In this document: piece by piece, positions 33,804 through 41,254 of the stretch
How the letters are laid out: every line of letters starts with the position of its first letter
Numbering within the stretch: position 1 is the first letter of the stretch
NCBI GenBank assembly: GCA_001650895.1
Contig: LXYH01000022.1
Span: 43 to 48,419 of the forward strand
Reading direction: 5' to 3'
Length of the DNA: 48,377 nucleotides
Origin: Rhodobacteraceae bacterium EhC02
Lineage (GTDB): Bacteria > Pseudomonadota > Alphaproteobacteria > Rhodobacterales > Rhodobacteraceae
Made by a program: the position numbers and the translations under genes
The notes under the pieces: generated by a model
What the model saw: only the letters and a program-made list of their open reading frames with translations
What the model was told of the DNA's origin: nothing
Database searches by the model: none

Positions 33804-34369
33804 GAATTCCCCCAAATCAGAAAAAAGAAAGCCCAGACCGCCAGCAGCCCCAAGGCCATGATCGGACGGCGCCGATCCAGAACCGCCGTTGCCGGAACAA
33901 CCAGGCAGGACCCAAGACCCCAAGGGCCAAAGCCGCTCAGCGCACCGGCCCCCAGCATCAGACCCAGCCAGGCAAAGCCCGCTGCCGTTGCGCCGCCCAG
34001 GAAAACGGCAAAGGCCAGCGCCAGCAGGGCAATGGCGGCCAGCGCAACCCCGGCAATGACGACAACCCCGGCCTCTTCGGCCAGCAGATGCGAGAAGCGC
34101 AACACCCCAGCACCTGCAAGAAAGCCGACACACAGGGACAGCAACGTCTCGAGCGACTGGCGCCCAGGTGCGGCGACGATCCACGACAGTGCCCCGACCG
34201 CGGCAATGGCCATCACTTCGGCGAAGGACGCGGGCGTGGCGGCAAAGGCCACAAGGGCCGCCCCTGCCATCAGCAACGCCGCCATCTGCAAACCGAAGCG
34301 CCCAGACGACGCAGGGGCCAGAAGGCTGGTGCCAAGGGTGGCGCAACTGATCGCGATCAGGACATTCAT
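33800..34369 (-). CDS. polytopic inner-membrane protein of unknown family
   Basis: About 189 residues from the ATG at 34369 (MNVLIAISCATLG). Six or seven Ala/Gly/Leu-rich helices fill almost the whole protein. A GTG at 34408 would add 13 residues; neither start has a strong ribosome site. I do not recognise a family. No charged residues sit in the helices except one Glu-Glu pair near residue 98. It is cotranslated with the next gene (ATGA) and probably forms the membrane part of the same envelope complex. Confidence 0.7.
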   Translation of the reverse strand: MNVLIAISCATLGTSLLAPASSGRFGLQMAALLMAGAALVAFAATPASFAEVMAIAAVGALSWIVAAPGRQSLETLLSLCVGFLAGAGVLRFSHLLAEEAGVVVIAGVALAAIALLALAFAVFLGGATAAGFAWLGLMLGAGALSGFGPWGLGSCLVVPATAVLDRRRPIMALGLLAVWAFFFLIWGNS

Positions 34370-34447
34370 GCCGGGCACACCATCCCGGCGTCCGTCGCGG
34401 GACGCCACAGCCCCAGCGGGACACGTGCAAAGCGATCCTGGTCGGCC

Positions 34448-34996
34448 CTATTCATAGATACCTTCCAATGCACTGCACAGGCTTTGAACCGCCTCGACCC
34501 CTTCAAGAAGCCTTGCTTGCTTTGATTGCAGGAAAGCCGCCTCGGTCGCCTGGCGCGTGGCCACCGCGTCGATGGCGACAATGGTCTTGGAAATGGCCAG
34601 AAGCCGTTCGACCATGCGCGCGTTTCCCTCGGATTGCGCCTTGTCCAAATCGATCTGAATGCGGGTGCTGAAGAACTGGGCACAGACAAGATCATCCGCC
34701 GCCAGCCGCGTCAGATCCCCGGTGGACAGACCGGCGATGGCGGTCCGGTGCTGGTCCAGCCGCGCGGTGATGTCTTCGGGGCAGGTCTGGGCTGTTTGTG
34801 CGACCACTTCGTCATCGCCAAACCGCTTGGCAGCCGTGGCAACGGCCTTGGCAAGCGCCTCAAGCTGCTGGCCGGTTTGCGCGACATCCGCCGAAAGCAC
34901 GGACAGTTTTCGATCACATGCCAGTGGCTCTGCGCTTGCGGGCAGTGCCACGAAAAGGGCGGCCAGCCACGTTGCTGTGGCGGTCAGGATTTTCAT
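34448..34996 (-). CDS. exported helical protein, unknown family
   Basis: 182 residues with signal peptide MKILTATATWLAALFVALPASA. The rest is mostly helical and carries four cysteines (ACDRK, TCPED, VCAQF, LCSAL), probably two disulfides. No domain is recognised. The start overlaps the stop of the TPR-like gene (ATGA). It shares the exported, helical, few-Cys style of the other small proteins in this operon, for example that at 39499-40416. Confidence 0.78.
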   Translation of the reverse strand: MKILTATATWLAALFVALPASAEPLACDRKLSVLSADVAQTGQQLEALAKAVATAAKRFGDDEVVAQTAQTCPEDITARLDQHRTAIAGLSTGDLTRLAADDLVCAQFFSTRIQIDLDKAQSEGNARMVERLLAISKTIVAIDAVATRQATEAAFLQSKQARLLEGVEAVQSLCSALEGIYE

Positions 34997-35910
34997 GACT
35001 TTCCCTCCATGCTGGCGATCATCCCTTCCAGGGCGCGCCTTATCGCCAGATCGCAGGGCGCGCTGCTGATCTGATCCAGACCGGCTTTCCAGGTTTCCAA
35101 GGCCGCGTCCGGCCGATCGGTGGCCCTCTGGATCATGCCGCGCAGCAGACTGCCGCGCCCATTGTCGGCGATCCCGGCAAGCCCCCGCTCCAGCCTTTGA
35201 AACTGGCTGTCCAACTGCGCCAGCGCGGCCAGTTGCGTTGCAGAGCGAATGGTGCGGGCCGCATCCGCGTCGCAATCAGCGATATCGCGCCCGGTTCCCG
35301 TGGTGGCCAGCAGCGCGAGCCTTTCCTGAGCAGCCCAGAAACCGGGATCGGCGGCGATTGCCTGGTCAAGCAATGCGGCCGCGTCCGCAGGGTCAAGCAG
35401 GTCAGCCCGCAAGACCAGTTCATCCGCGCGGCAGGTCATGGGTACGTCCTGTTGCGCGGCCAGGGACAGGAACCTCTCGGCCTCTTGCGCCTGATTGGAC
35501 CGGACGGCCAGTTCGGCCTGTGCCATCGCGATGCGCCAGGCCGCAGGACCGGACGATGCCTGCGCTGCCAGCTCATCCAGAAGACGCGCCTTCAGCGCCG
35601 GATCCGTCGCGAGGGTCGCCGCGGCAAACCCCGCCCGGAAGGCCTGCGGCACGCCAAGAGCCATGCGCTTGTGCCGCATGAAGCAGGGCGATCCCCCACT
35701 GACCAAGCCGTCCTGCGCGGCGACTTCCTCGGCTTTGGCATCCGCCTCGCCAGAGGCGATCTGCGCAAGCACCTCTTCGACCTGTTGCAGCGTGTCCTGC
35801 CGGATCTCGGCCTCGGGTTCGGGATAAAGCCAGGCGCCCGCCAGCACGAAACAGCACAGCGCCGCGCCAATGCGCCCGAAAGCCTTGTCGGGGGCCAAGC
35901 CTACTGCCAC
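34993..35910 (-). CDS. membrane-anchored TPR-like protein
   Basis: 305 residues. An N-terminal helix (about 13-29, GAALCCFVLAGAWLYP) anchors it with the bulk in the periplasm. The rest is Ala/Leu-rich with helical hairpin periodicity (for example AAWRIAMAQAELAVRSNQAQEAERFLSLA), consistent with divergent tetratricopeptide repeats. The start is a GTG at 35910 with GGAGGG 7 nt upstream, overlapping the upstream gene by 10 nt. TPR proteins often accompany ExbB/ExbD systems, which fits the neighbours. Confidence 0.75.
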   Translation of the reverse strand: MAVGLAPDKAFGRIGAALCCFVLAGAWLYPEPEAEIRQDTLQQVEEVLAQIASGEADAKAEEVAAQDGLVSGGSPCFMRHKRMALGVPQAFRAGFAAATLATDPALKARLLDELAAQASSGPAAWRIAMAQAELAVRSNQAQEAERFLSLAAQQDVPMTCRADELVLRADLLDPADAAALLDQAIAADPGFWAAQERLALLATTGTGRDIADCDADAARTIRSATQLAALAQLDSQFQRLERGLAGIADNGRGSLLRGMIQRATDRPDAALETWKAGLDQISSAPCDLAIRRALEGMIASMEGKS

Positions 35911-36563
35911 TGGCGCGCCCTCCGCTCGAAGTTTTCGGCCCCGCGCGACAGAACAAGCGTCTGCCCCTCCTGCAGGTTGGCCCAGCGGATCGGCACCTGC
36001 GCCTCGCGCAGTTTCCAGTAGAGCCCAGAGAAGGCATCGATCGCTTGCGGCGACACCAGATAGGTCGAGGCCGTGTTGCTGTCCTGGAACAGCTGCCCCG
36101 CATTCTGCGCTTCGCGCGATGCGCCTTCTTCGTCCAGCGGCACGGCCAGCGCCGCGATCGCGCCCCAGTCCAGTTGCAGCCTCAGGCGATAATCGTTCAG
36201 ATCCCGATACATCCGGCGATCCGTCACCAGAACGGCCGTACCCTGAGCCGTCGTGGCGGATGCACCACCTGCCGCCAACTCTACTGCAAAGGCATTCAGA
36301 TCCAGCTCCAGCAACCCTTGCTGCAGCACCACCATGTAGCGGCTATGCGGTGGCAGGGTCCCGTCCAACGGCGCGGGATAGAACAACGACGGCACGGCAT
36401 CTTCACGCAATTCCCCGCGCAGCAAGGGGGGGGAAGCCACGGAAATGACCAGCATGGTGGCAAGGATCAGAACGGCAAGCGCATTGGCCGACACATCCAG
36501 CATGCCAACCTCGCTGTCAGAGGCACGTGTCCCGCCACGCCTGTTGAAACCGGGGATCAGCAT
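35901..36563 (-). CDS. single-pass anchored protein, second ExbD/TolR-like subunit (tentative)
   Basis: 220 residues: a short cytoplasmic N-terminus, one helix at about 24-43 (LDVSANALAVLILATMLVIS) and a periplasmic domain of about 175 residues. An aspartate (D23) at the helix entry recalls the proton-carrying Asp of ExbD/TolR. It follows directly the better ExbD-like gene (TGATG overlap). The family assignment is an inference from topology and context. The periplasmic domain is not recognised. Confidence 0.65.
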   Translation of the reverse strand: MLIPGFNRRGGTRASDSEVGMLDVSANALAVLILATMLVISVASPPLLRGELREDAVPSLFYPAPLDGTLPPHSRYMVVLQQGLLELDLNAFAVELAAGGASATTAQGTAVLVTDRRMYRDLNDYRLRLQLDWGAIAALAVPLDEEGASREAQNAGQLFQDSNTASTYLVSPQAIDAFSGLYWKLREAQVPIRWANLQEGQTLVLSRGAENFERRARQWQ

Positions 36564-37045
36564 CAGCGCTCCTCCGGCGGAGCGCCGAAGCGCTCCAGCA
36601 GGTCCGCTTCCCCATCCCTTGCCAGGGGTGCGAATTCGATCAGCAGCAGGCTGCTGGCCGCGTCGGCCTCGCGTTCGGTCAACTGGCGTTCCATGTCGCG
36701 CAGCCGGTCCACCAGCACCACGCCATCGCCGGCGTCGATCATGCATTCAGCCGAAAGCCCCACCAGCACACGGCCGCCAGCCTGCAACCGGTCCTGCAAG
36801 TCACTGGCGATCTCGCGCGGGCTGAAGGACACCGGATCGGCGGCGCCCGTGTCATACAACCGCAACACCCGGTCGGCGCCGCAGATCAGCACCTTGTCAT
36901 AAGGCGCGGGAACAAGATCCACCTGTGGGTCAAGTTCCTGCAAGGCGAACACGATGACGAAAATACCGATGGTCGCAAACAGGATATCGACCAGGGCTGT
37001 GTATTGACCTGCCTTCTGCATGGCCCTGGGCGAAAGCACTGTCAT
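36563..37045 (-). CDS. ExbD/TolR-like subunit
   Basis: 160 residues. One helix at about 16-36 (ALVDILFATIGIFVIVFALQ) has an aspartate (D20) in the ExbD/TolR position, followed by a periplasmic domain and an acidic C-terminus. ExbD/TolR proteins sit in an ExbB/TolQ ring and convert proton flow into motion of a periplasmic partner. The start overlaps the ExbB-like stop (ATGA). Confidence 0.8.
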   Translation of the reverse strand: MTVLSPRAMQKAGQYTALVDILFATIGIFVIVFALQELDPQVDLVPAPYDKVLICGADRVLRLYDTGAADPVSFSPREIASDLQDRLQAGGRVLVGLSAECMIDAGDGVVLVDRLRDMERQLTEREADAASSLLLIEFAPLARDGEADLLERFGAPPEER

Positions 37046-37701
37046 GTGCCGGACACCGCGTCGTCGTCATAGCGCTGCGACAGGGCCCTGTCGCGCGCCC
37101 TGTCATCCAGCAGCGCCAACCAGGTCGACAGCGCCATGACCGGGATCACCAGGACAAGCCCGGCAAAGGTCGTATCGAAGGCAAAGCGCAGTGCGCCCAG
37201 AACGGATTCCAGGGCGGCCTGGCGATCGCCATCGGCAAAAACCGTTCCCAGGTCACCGATGGCGTCGGAAATACCGATCACCGTTCCGATGAACCCCAGC
37301 AAAGGCAGAACCCAGACCGCATAGGACAGTGGCGCCATCCTGCGTGTCGCAAGAGACTGCCAGCGATCGATGAACAACCCCGCCGACAGGCTTGCATCCG
37401 ACTGTGGCCCCGCGAACATCTGCCCGCCGCCCTGCCCGGACATCCAGCCGGCCAGTCCGCCCGCGCGCGAGACCATGGAACTCGCCCAAAGCTGGATCAC
37501 CCCGTAGACCAGCGCCCAGACGCCCACGAAACCGATGGCCAGTACGAAGGGATTGCCGATCAGCCTTTCGATCAGGGTTGCGCTGGCGGCATCCTCGGGC
37601 ATGGGGATCAGCATCCCAGCGAACCCGATGATCGCGGCGGCAAGGAAGCCCGAGATCACCAGCGGATTGAACAGCCTTGCATCAGGAATCTGCATTGTCA
37701 T
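37042..37701 (-). CDS. MotA/TolQ/ExbB proton-channel family protein
   Basis: 219 residues with helices at about 15-33, 52-72, 127-145 and 173-198. The family core is clear: LPLLGFIGTVIGISDAIGDLG (132-152) and LRFAFDTTFAGLVLVIPVM (171-189), where the threonines line the proton path. There is an extra N-terminal helix relative to TolQ. The start at 37701 overlaps the upstream stop (TGATG). With the two ExbD-like proteins downstream it forms a proton-driven motor, but no TonB, Tol or flagellar partner is present in the window. Confidence 0.92.
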   Translation of the reverse strand: MTMQIPDARLFNPLVISGFLAAAIIGFAGMLIPMPEDAASATLIERLIGNPFVLAIGFVGVWALVYGVIQLWASSMVSRAGGLAGWMSGQGGGQMFAGPQSDASLSAGLFIDRWQSLATRRMAPLSYAVWVLPLLGFIGTVIGISDAIGDLGTVFADGDRQAALESVLGALRFAFDTTFAGLVLVIPVMALSTWLALLDDRARDRALSQRYDDDAVSGT

Positions 37702-38087
37702 CACTTTCGGTCCGCCTCGGGGCCAATGCTGCTTTCAAGGGTGTCCAGCAGCTTTTTCATCTGGTCCCTCTGGGCCTCGGCTTCGGTCAGGGTAAGGTTC
37801 ATCCGGTCGATCAGATCGTCCAGTTGCCGTTGCCGCGCGGGGTCGTCCTCTGCGGCATCGCGCTGTGCGTAAAGAGCATCGAGCCTGTCATCCAGGCTCA
37901 GAACCATGTCGTCCATGCGCGAGATCTGCACGCGGGTGGCAAGGATCGTGGCCGCGATCTCTTCCAGCTGTTGCGCGGTCATGCCGGACGCAGCCTGCTG
38001 CCCCGTATCAACCTGCGCATGGGCCGGAAGGACCTGCGGCCAGTCCAGTGCCGCAAGCAGCATCAATGCAGCGCCCCGGACGGCCAT
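37701..38087 (-). CDS. small exported coiled-coil protein
   Basis: 128 residues with a signal-like N-terminus (MAVRGAALMLLAALDWPQVLPAHA). The remainder is a nearly continuous helix rich in Gln, Asp, Arg and Leu (QLEEIAATILATRVQISRMDD onward), predicted coiled coil. It lies 5 nt after the gene at 38093 and overlaps the ExbB-like start. Periplasmic coiled-coil proteins next to ExbB are known from Vibrio TonB2 loci (DUF3450/TtpC). Whether this is a true relative cannot be told by eye. Confidence 0.78.
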   Translation of the reverse strand: MAVRGAALMLLAALDWPQVLPAHAQVDTGQQAASGMTAQQLEEIAATILATRVQISRMDDMVLSLDDRLDALYAQRDAAEDDPARQRQLDDLIDRMNLTLTEAEAQRDQMKKLLDTLESSIGPEADRK

Positions 38088-38092
38088 GCCGC

Positions 38093-38779
38093 TTACTCCT
38101 GGGCAACCGATGGCGGCTTGGCGACCACGTTGGCCTGCGCGAGGATCGACGACATGGTCGAGTTCATGGTCCCCAGCTCCTCGGACATGAGGCGCATGGT
38201 CTCCAGCGCCTGATCGGCCAGATCCAGATCGTAATAGGCGATGATCACCTCGCGTTGCTCTTCGATCTGCTCGATCAGCGCCTCGGATTCAGCCGCCTGT
38301 GCAAGGATCTGCTGGCGCAGCAGCAACCCCTCATCGATGCGGCTCTGCCATCCATCGGCCACGGGCTTCAGCGCCGGGATCGTCTGGGACCGCGCCAGCA
38401 GCTCGTCGCGCTTTGCGGCCCAGTTGTCCATCATGCCGTTCATCTCGTCCCAAAGTTCGCTGTCCCGGCCAAGGCTTTCCTGCAACTCGCGCGCCGCTGC
38501 CAGCATCTCGTCCAGAGCGCGCGTGCCGGTTTCCGCATCCGAAGATGCGGCAATCTGGTCGCCCAGACTTGCAACACGCGCCTGCAGCCCCTCGGCGATG
38601 GCCGTCACATCCTCGACGAGGCTTGCAACATCGCCGCCCGCGCCCTCCTGCGAGCCGCCCGCACCGCCGATGACCACCTTGGTCGAGCTTGACGTGCTCA
38701 GCTGCACCGTGCTCTGGGCATGGCCTGCGCCCGCCAACAGAAGTGACGCAACGCAGGACAACAGCAAATTCTTTTTCAT
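38093..38779 (-). CDS. exported coiled-coil protein
   Basis: 228 residues from the ATG at 38779, which has a GGAGAG site. The signal peptide is MKKNLLLSCVASLLLAGAGHA. A short Ser/Gly-rich segment (25-50) is followed by about 170 residues of heptad-like helix with conserved-looking Trp residues (LWDEMNGMMDNWAAKRDELL). No enzymatic motif. It is the second of two adjacent exported coiled-coil genes before the ExbB-like gene. Confidence 0.8.
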   Translation of the reverse strand: MKKNLLLSCVASLLLAGAGHAQSTVQLSTSSSTKVVIGGAGGSQEGAGGDVASLVEDVTAIAEGLQARVASLGDQIAASSDAETGTRALDEMLAAARELQESLGRDSELWDEMNGMMDNWAAKRDELLARSQTIPALKPVADGWQSRIDEGLLLRQQILAQAAESEALIEQIEEQREVIIAYYDLDLADQALETMRLMSEELGTMNSTMSSILAQANVVAKPPSVAQE

Positions 38780-38825
38780 ATCGCTCTCCATTTCAGTATT
38801 ATTTGTTAAATATCCGCGACTTGCG

Positions 38826-39467
38826 TCAGTCCTGCGCGATCACGGCCGTGTCGGAGGTGTCGACGGTGGTCTTTGACACTTCGGCAAGGACGTTGGTCAT
38901 CGCCTCAAGATCAGCGGTCAGCTTGCCAAGGCTGGCGACGAAGTTCTCGACCGCGACCACCTCTTCGTTCAGCTGGATTTCCCGGCGCAGCAGGGCATGT
39001 TCGGACAACAGGCGCGTCATCGTCTTCTCGACACCCTGGATTTCGACATATTGCTGTTCCAGATCCTGCAGTGCGACCGCCAGCCGCGCGATGCGCGCGT
39101 CACGCGCGGCGCTTTGCGGCTCGCGCTCATGCTTGCGCAGGATGGTCACGACCTTGGCGCGCGCGTCGTCCAGCGCATCCATGAAGGGCGAGTTCAACTT
39201 GACCTTGTCCAGGACAGTGCGCGTTTCCTCTTCGATCGAGTCCAGCAACGTATAGGCCGCGAAAGCCTGCTCACCCTTGTCCATGTTCTCGAGATTGCTC
39301 ATTGAACTTGCCGTCGCCGACAGGGACTGCCGCACCCGCGCGCCAACATCGCCCAGTTCGCTGCGCAGTTTCTCCAGCTGGTCCTCGCGCACGATCCCCT
39401 GGGCATGCGCGACAGAGCCTGTCAGAAGCACCGTCAGAACGAAAATCTTGGTCAGTTTGTGTAGCAT
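38826..39467 (-). CDS. exported coiled-coil protein
   Basis: 213 residues. The signal peptide is MLHKLTKIFVLTVLLTGSVAHA, and the ATG at 39467 has an AGGA site. An all-helical mature part follows (EDQLEKLRSELGDVGARVRQ, LQDLEQQYVEIQGVEKTMTRLL). Its general plan resembles periplasmic coiled-coil partners of ExbB-type motors. The gap to the next gene is 46 nt, longer than elsewhere in the operon, and I see no terminator in it. Confidence 0.8.
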   Translation of the reverse strand: MLHKLTKIFVLTVLLTGSVAHAQGIVREDQLEKLRSELGDVGARVRQSLSATASSMSNLENMDKGEQAFAAYTLLDSIEEETRTVLDKVKLNSPFMDALDDARAKVVTILRKHEREPQSAARDARIARLAVALQDLEQQYVEIQGVEKTMTRLLSEHALLRREIQLNEEVVAVENFVASLGKLTADLEAMTNVLAEVSKTTVDTSDTAVIAQD

Positions 39468-39498
39468 TGAAAACTTCCTGAAAATTGCCATGGGCCTG

Positions 39499-40416
39499 TC
39501 ACTTGTAGTCGGCACTGAAACTCACGTTTTCAAACGCCTCGCATTGCAGTTCGAACTGGTTGATCCCCGAGACCAGCCGCTGGCGCTTCTGCTCAAGGCT
39601 GACCATGCGCTTCACGACATCCGTGGCCGTTTCATCCAGGCTGGCCACCGACCGCATCACGCGGCTCAGGGTCATCCGCCTGTTCTGGTCCTCTCGGCTG
39701 GCATCAAGACCAATGGCCTTGATTTGCCCATCAAGCCGTGTGGCCACGGCCTGGGCGCATAGCTGCAGGTTCTCGGCCGGAAGGATATTGTCAGCGACCC
39801 TGACCAGCTCGATCTCGTCGAGAAACCCCTTGTAGGCCTCACGCATCTCGTCGGGGCATGAGCCGGCATCAGACATGACCAGGCTCAGGTTCTCCGCATC
39901 CATTCCGTCGTAGGCCTTTGACAGCTCGACCATGCGTGTCTCGTATGAGCCGACGAGTTGCAGCATCTCATTCAAGGCCGCTTCGAAGGCCTTGGGATCT
40001 GACGGGCAGTTTGACCCATCCGGCACGACGTCCGAAAAGGGCACTGACGGGATATCGACCCTGTCACTTTTTCCGGTTGACGGCGCCGGTGCCAGTCCGG
40101 CGGGTTGCCCGGCCGCACTCACAGGTGCGGTGAATGGCGCCGGCCCGGGTGCCGCGCCGAACGGCGCGGGTGCCGGCAGAGGGGGCGATGACAGGCCTGG
40201 CCCACCGGCACCTGGCGCCTGCAATATCTGAAACAGGGCCTCGATCTTGGCATGATCAACAGTCTGCGCAGCCGCCCGTGATGTCATGCCGACCGACGCC
40301 GTCGCGGCAATCACCGCCAGGACAACAGCCGCACGAGGGCAGCCTGATCGACAAAAGCCACGGAAAAGGCTCAGGAGCGAAGGCCGTGACAATACGTTTT
40401 TTTCTTCAAAATGCAT
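39499..40416 (-). CDS. exported helical protein with Pro/Ala linker, first gene of the operon
   Basis: 305 residues. An unusually long basic n-region precedes the hydrophobic signal (about 28-50, ending SRAAAQ). A Pro/Ala/Gly linker spans about 66-115. The C-terminal 180 residues are helical with four cysteines (NCPSD, SCPDE, LCAQA, QCEAF). The start at 40416 is the only good ATG but has a weak ribosome site; an ATG at 40287 (GMTSRAAA) would remove the signal. No family is recognised. The Cys pattern and helicity recall the 34448-34996 protein. Confidence 0.75.
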   Translation of the reverse strand: MHFEEKNVLSRPSLLSLFRGFCRSGCPRAAVVLAVIAATASVGMTSRAAAQTVDHAKIEALFQILQAPGAGGPGLSSPPLPAPAPFGAAPGPAPFTAPVSAAGQPAGLAPAPSTGKSDRVDIPSVPFSDVVPDGSNCPSDPKAFEAALNEMLQLVGSYETRMVELSKAYDGMDAENLSLVMSDAGSCPDEMREAYKGFLDEIELVRVADNILPAENLQLCAQAVATRLDGQIKAIGLDASREDQNRRMTLSRVMRSVASLDETATDVVKRMVSLEQKRQRLVSGINQFELQCEAFENVSFSADYK

Positions 40417-40829
40417 TACTGCTATGTTTGACCGCCATGTTCGGACAGACGACGTGTCTTCCGCAAATCTGCCGAAGGACGCGCGCCGCCTTCCGCGTCG
40501 GGCAAAGGTTCCACATCAAGCCGGTGATGCGAACCGTTCATCGGATCAAGCGGGCCTATCTTTAGCGCACCCCCCCCTGCTTCGTGATCCCGGCTTTTGT
40601 CGGGCACAGGCGCAAGGCTCGGTCCAGGGCGGCAAGCGCGGTGCTGCTGGGGATGTTCATTTGCAAACGCGGGTATCCTCGCGACTGTTGGCGAGGCCCT
40701 TGATTTGTTGACGTGAATGATGGGCTGCAGGAGTGAGCTGCGCAGGGTTTGCAAGCCTTCCAGCAGCCGATACCGCTGCGGCGTATGGCCACTTGCGGTT
40801 TTCCGGAGGCCTGATATCCAGACGTCGTG
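40417..40829. other. 413-nt divergent intergenic region
   Basis: It separates the 17-gene minus-strand operon from the plus-strand copper locus, so it must hold promoters for both. No match good enough to annotate was found. Weak hexamers near 40707 (TTGACG) and 40796 (TTGCGG) are the best on the plus strand. CCTTCCAGC at 40757-40765 resembles half of a CueR-type site but lacks its partner. Open frames across it have no recognisable domain. Confidence 0.45.
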
Positions 40830-41189
40830 ATGAAAGCCCTGATGCGAACCCTGCCCTTCAAGGCAATTGCCGTGCTTCTCGCCGTTGCCTTGGCAACGAG
40901 CGGATTTGCGCATCGCATCCAGACACCCTCGGATCAGGCCGCGCTGAATATCGTGGCAGCCCTCGGGCTTGATGCATCCGATATCTGTGGCGATCTCGAC
41001 AGCGATGTTGCCCTGACGGATTGCGAGGCATGCCTTCTGCATGCCGCCATGTCCCTGCCGGAGCCGGCTGTTTCGCTGATCATGGCCGAATTGTCGCTTG
41101 ATCCCGCCGATTGGGCAACAGAGCCACCAGTCCTGCACGCCATGACCGCCGGTGCGAACCACCCGGCGCGCGCGCCTCCTCTCGTCTGA
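40830..41189 (+). CDS. small exported DUF2946-like protein of the copper locus
   Basis: About 119 residues with a signal-like helix (FKAIAVLLAVALATSGFA), then three cysteines (DICGD, DCEAC) with CxxC spacing and a C-terminus ending NHPARAPPLV. Small proteins of this style (DUF2946 and relatives) are common next to copper chaperone genes. The assignment is by resemblance. GTG at 40827 or ATG at 40842 are alternative starts, and none has an ideal ribosome site. It leads the plus-strand copper genes, 65 nt before mbnP. Confidence 0.68.
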   Translation: MKALMRTLPFKAIAVLLAVALATSGFAHRIQTPSDQAALNIVAALGLDASDICGDLDSDVALTDCEACLLHAAMSLPEPAVSLIMAELSLDPADWATEPPVLHAMTAGANHPARAPPLV

Positions 41190-41254
41190 GTTTCCCGACC
41201 CTTTCGTGAAACATGCCCGGCCGGACGCCGGGAAAAGACATCTGGAGAACACCC

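Noticed and set aside
33126-34430. single 434-residue minus-strand frame
   Set aside because: Its upper half has no sense as protein and overlaps the polytopic membrane gene. A good signal peptide starts at 33803 with an ATGA overlap, so the gene begins there.
35901-37701. Zorya anti-phage system (ZorA/ZorB)
   Set aside because: The MotA/ExbB-like gene is short, without the long ZorA tail. The partners lack an OmpA peptidoglycan-binding domain, and no ZorC/ZorD/ZorE helicase or nuclease is adjacent.
40236-40256. possible FNR site (TTGGCATGATCAA)
   Set aside because: Only one half matches ATCAA, the spacer is 3 nt instead of 4, and it lies inside the coding region of the 39499-40416 gene.
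25340-40416. type VI secretion system locus
   Set aside because: Only TagQRST/PpkA-like accessory genes are present. No TssB/C, Hcp, VgrG, TssJ/L/M or ClpV appears in the window.
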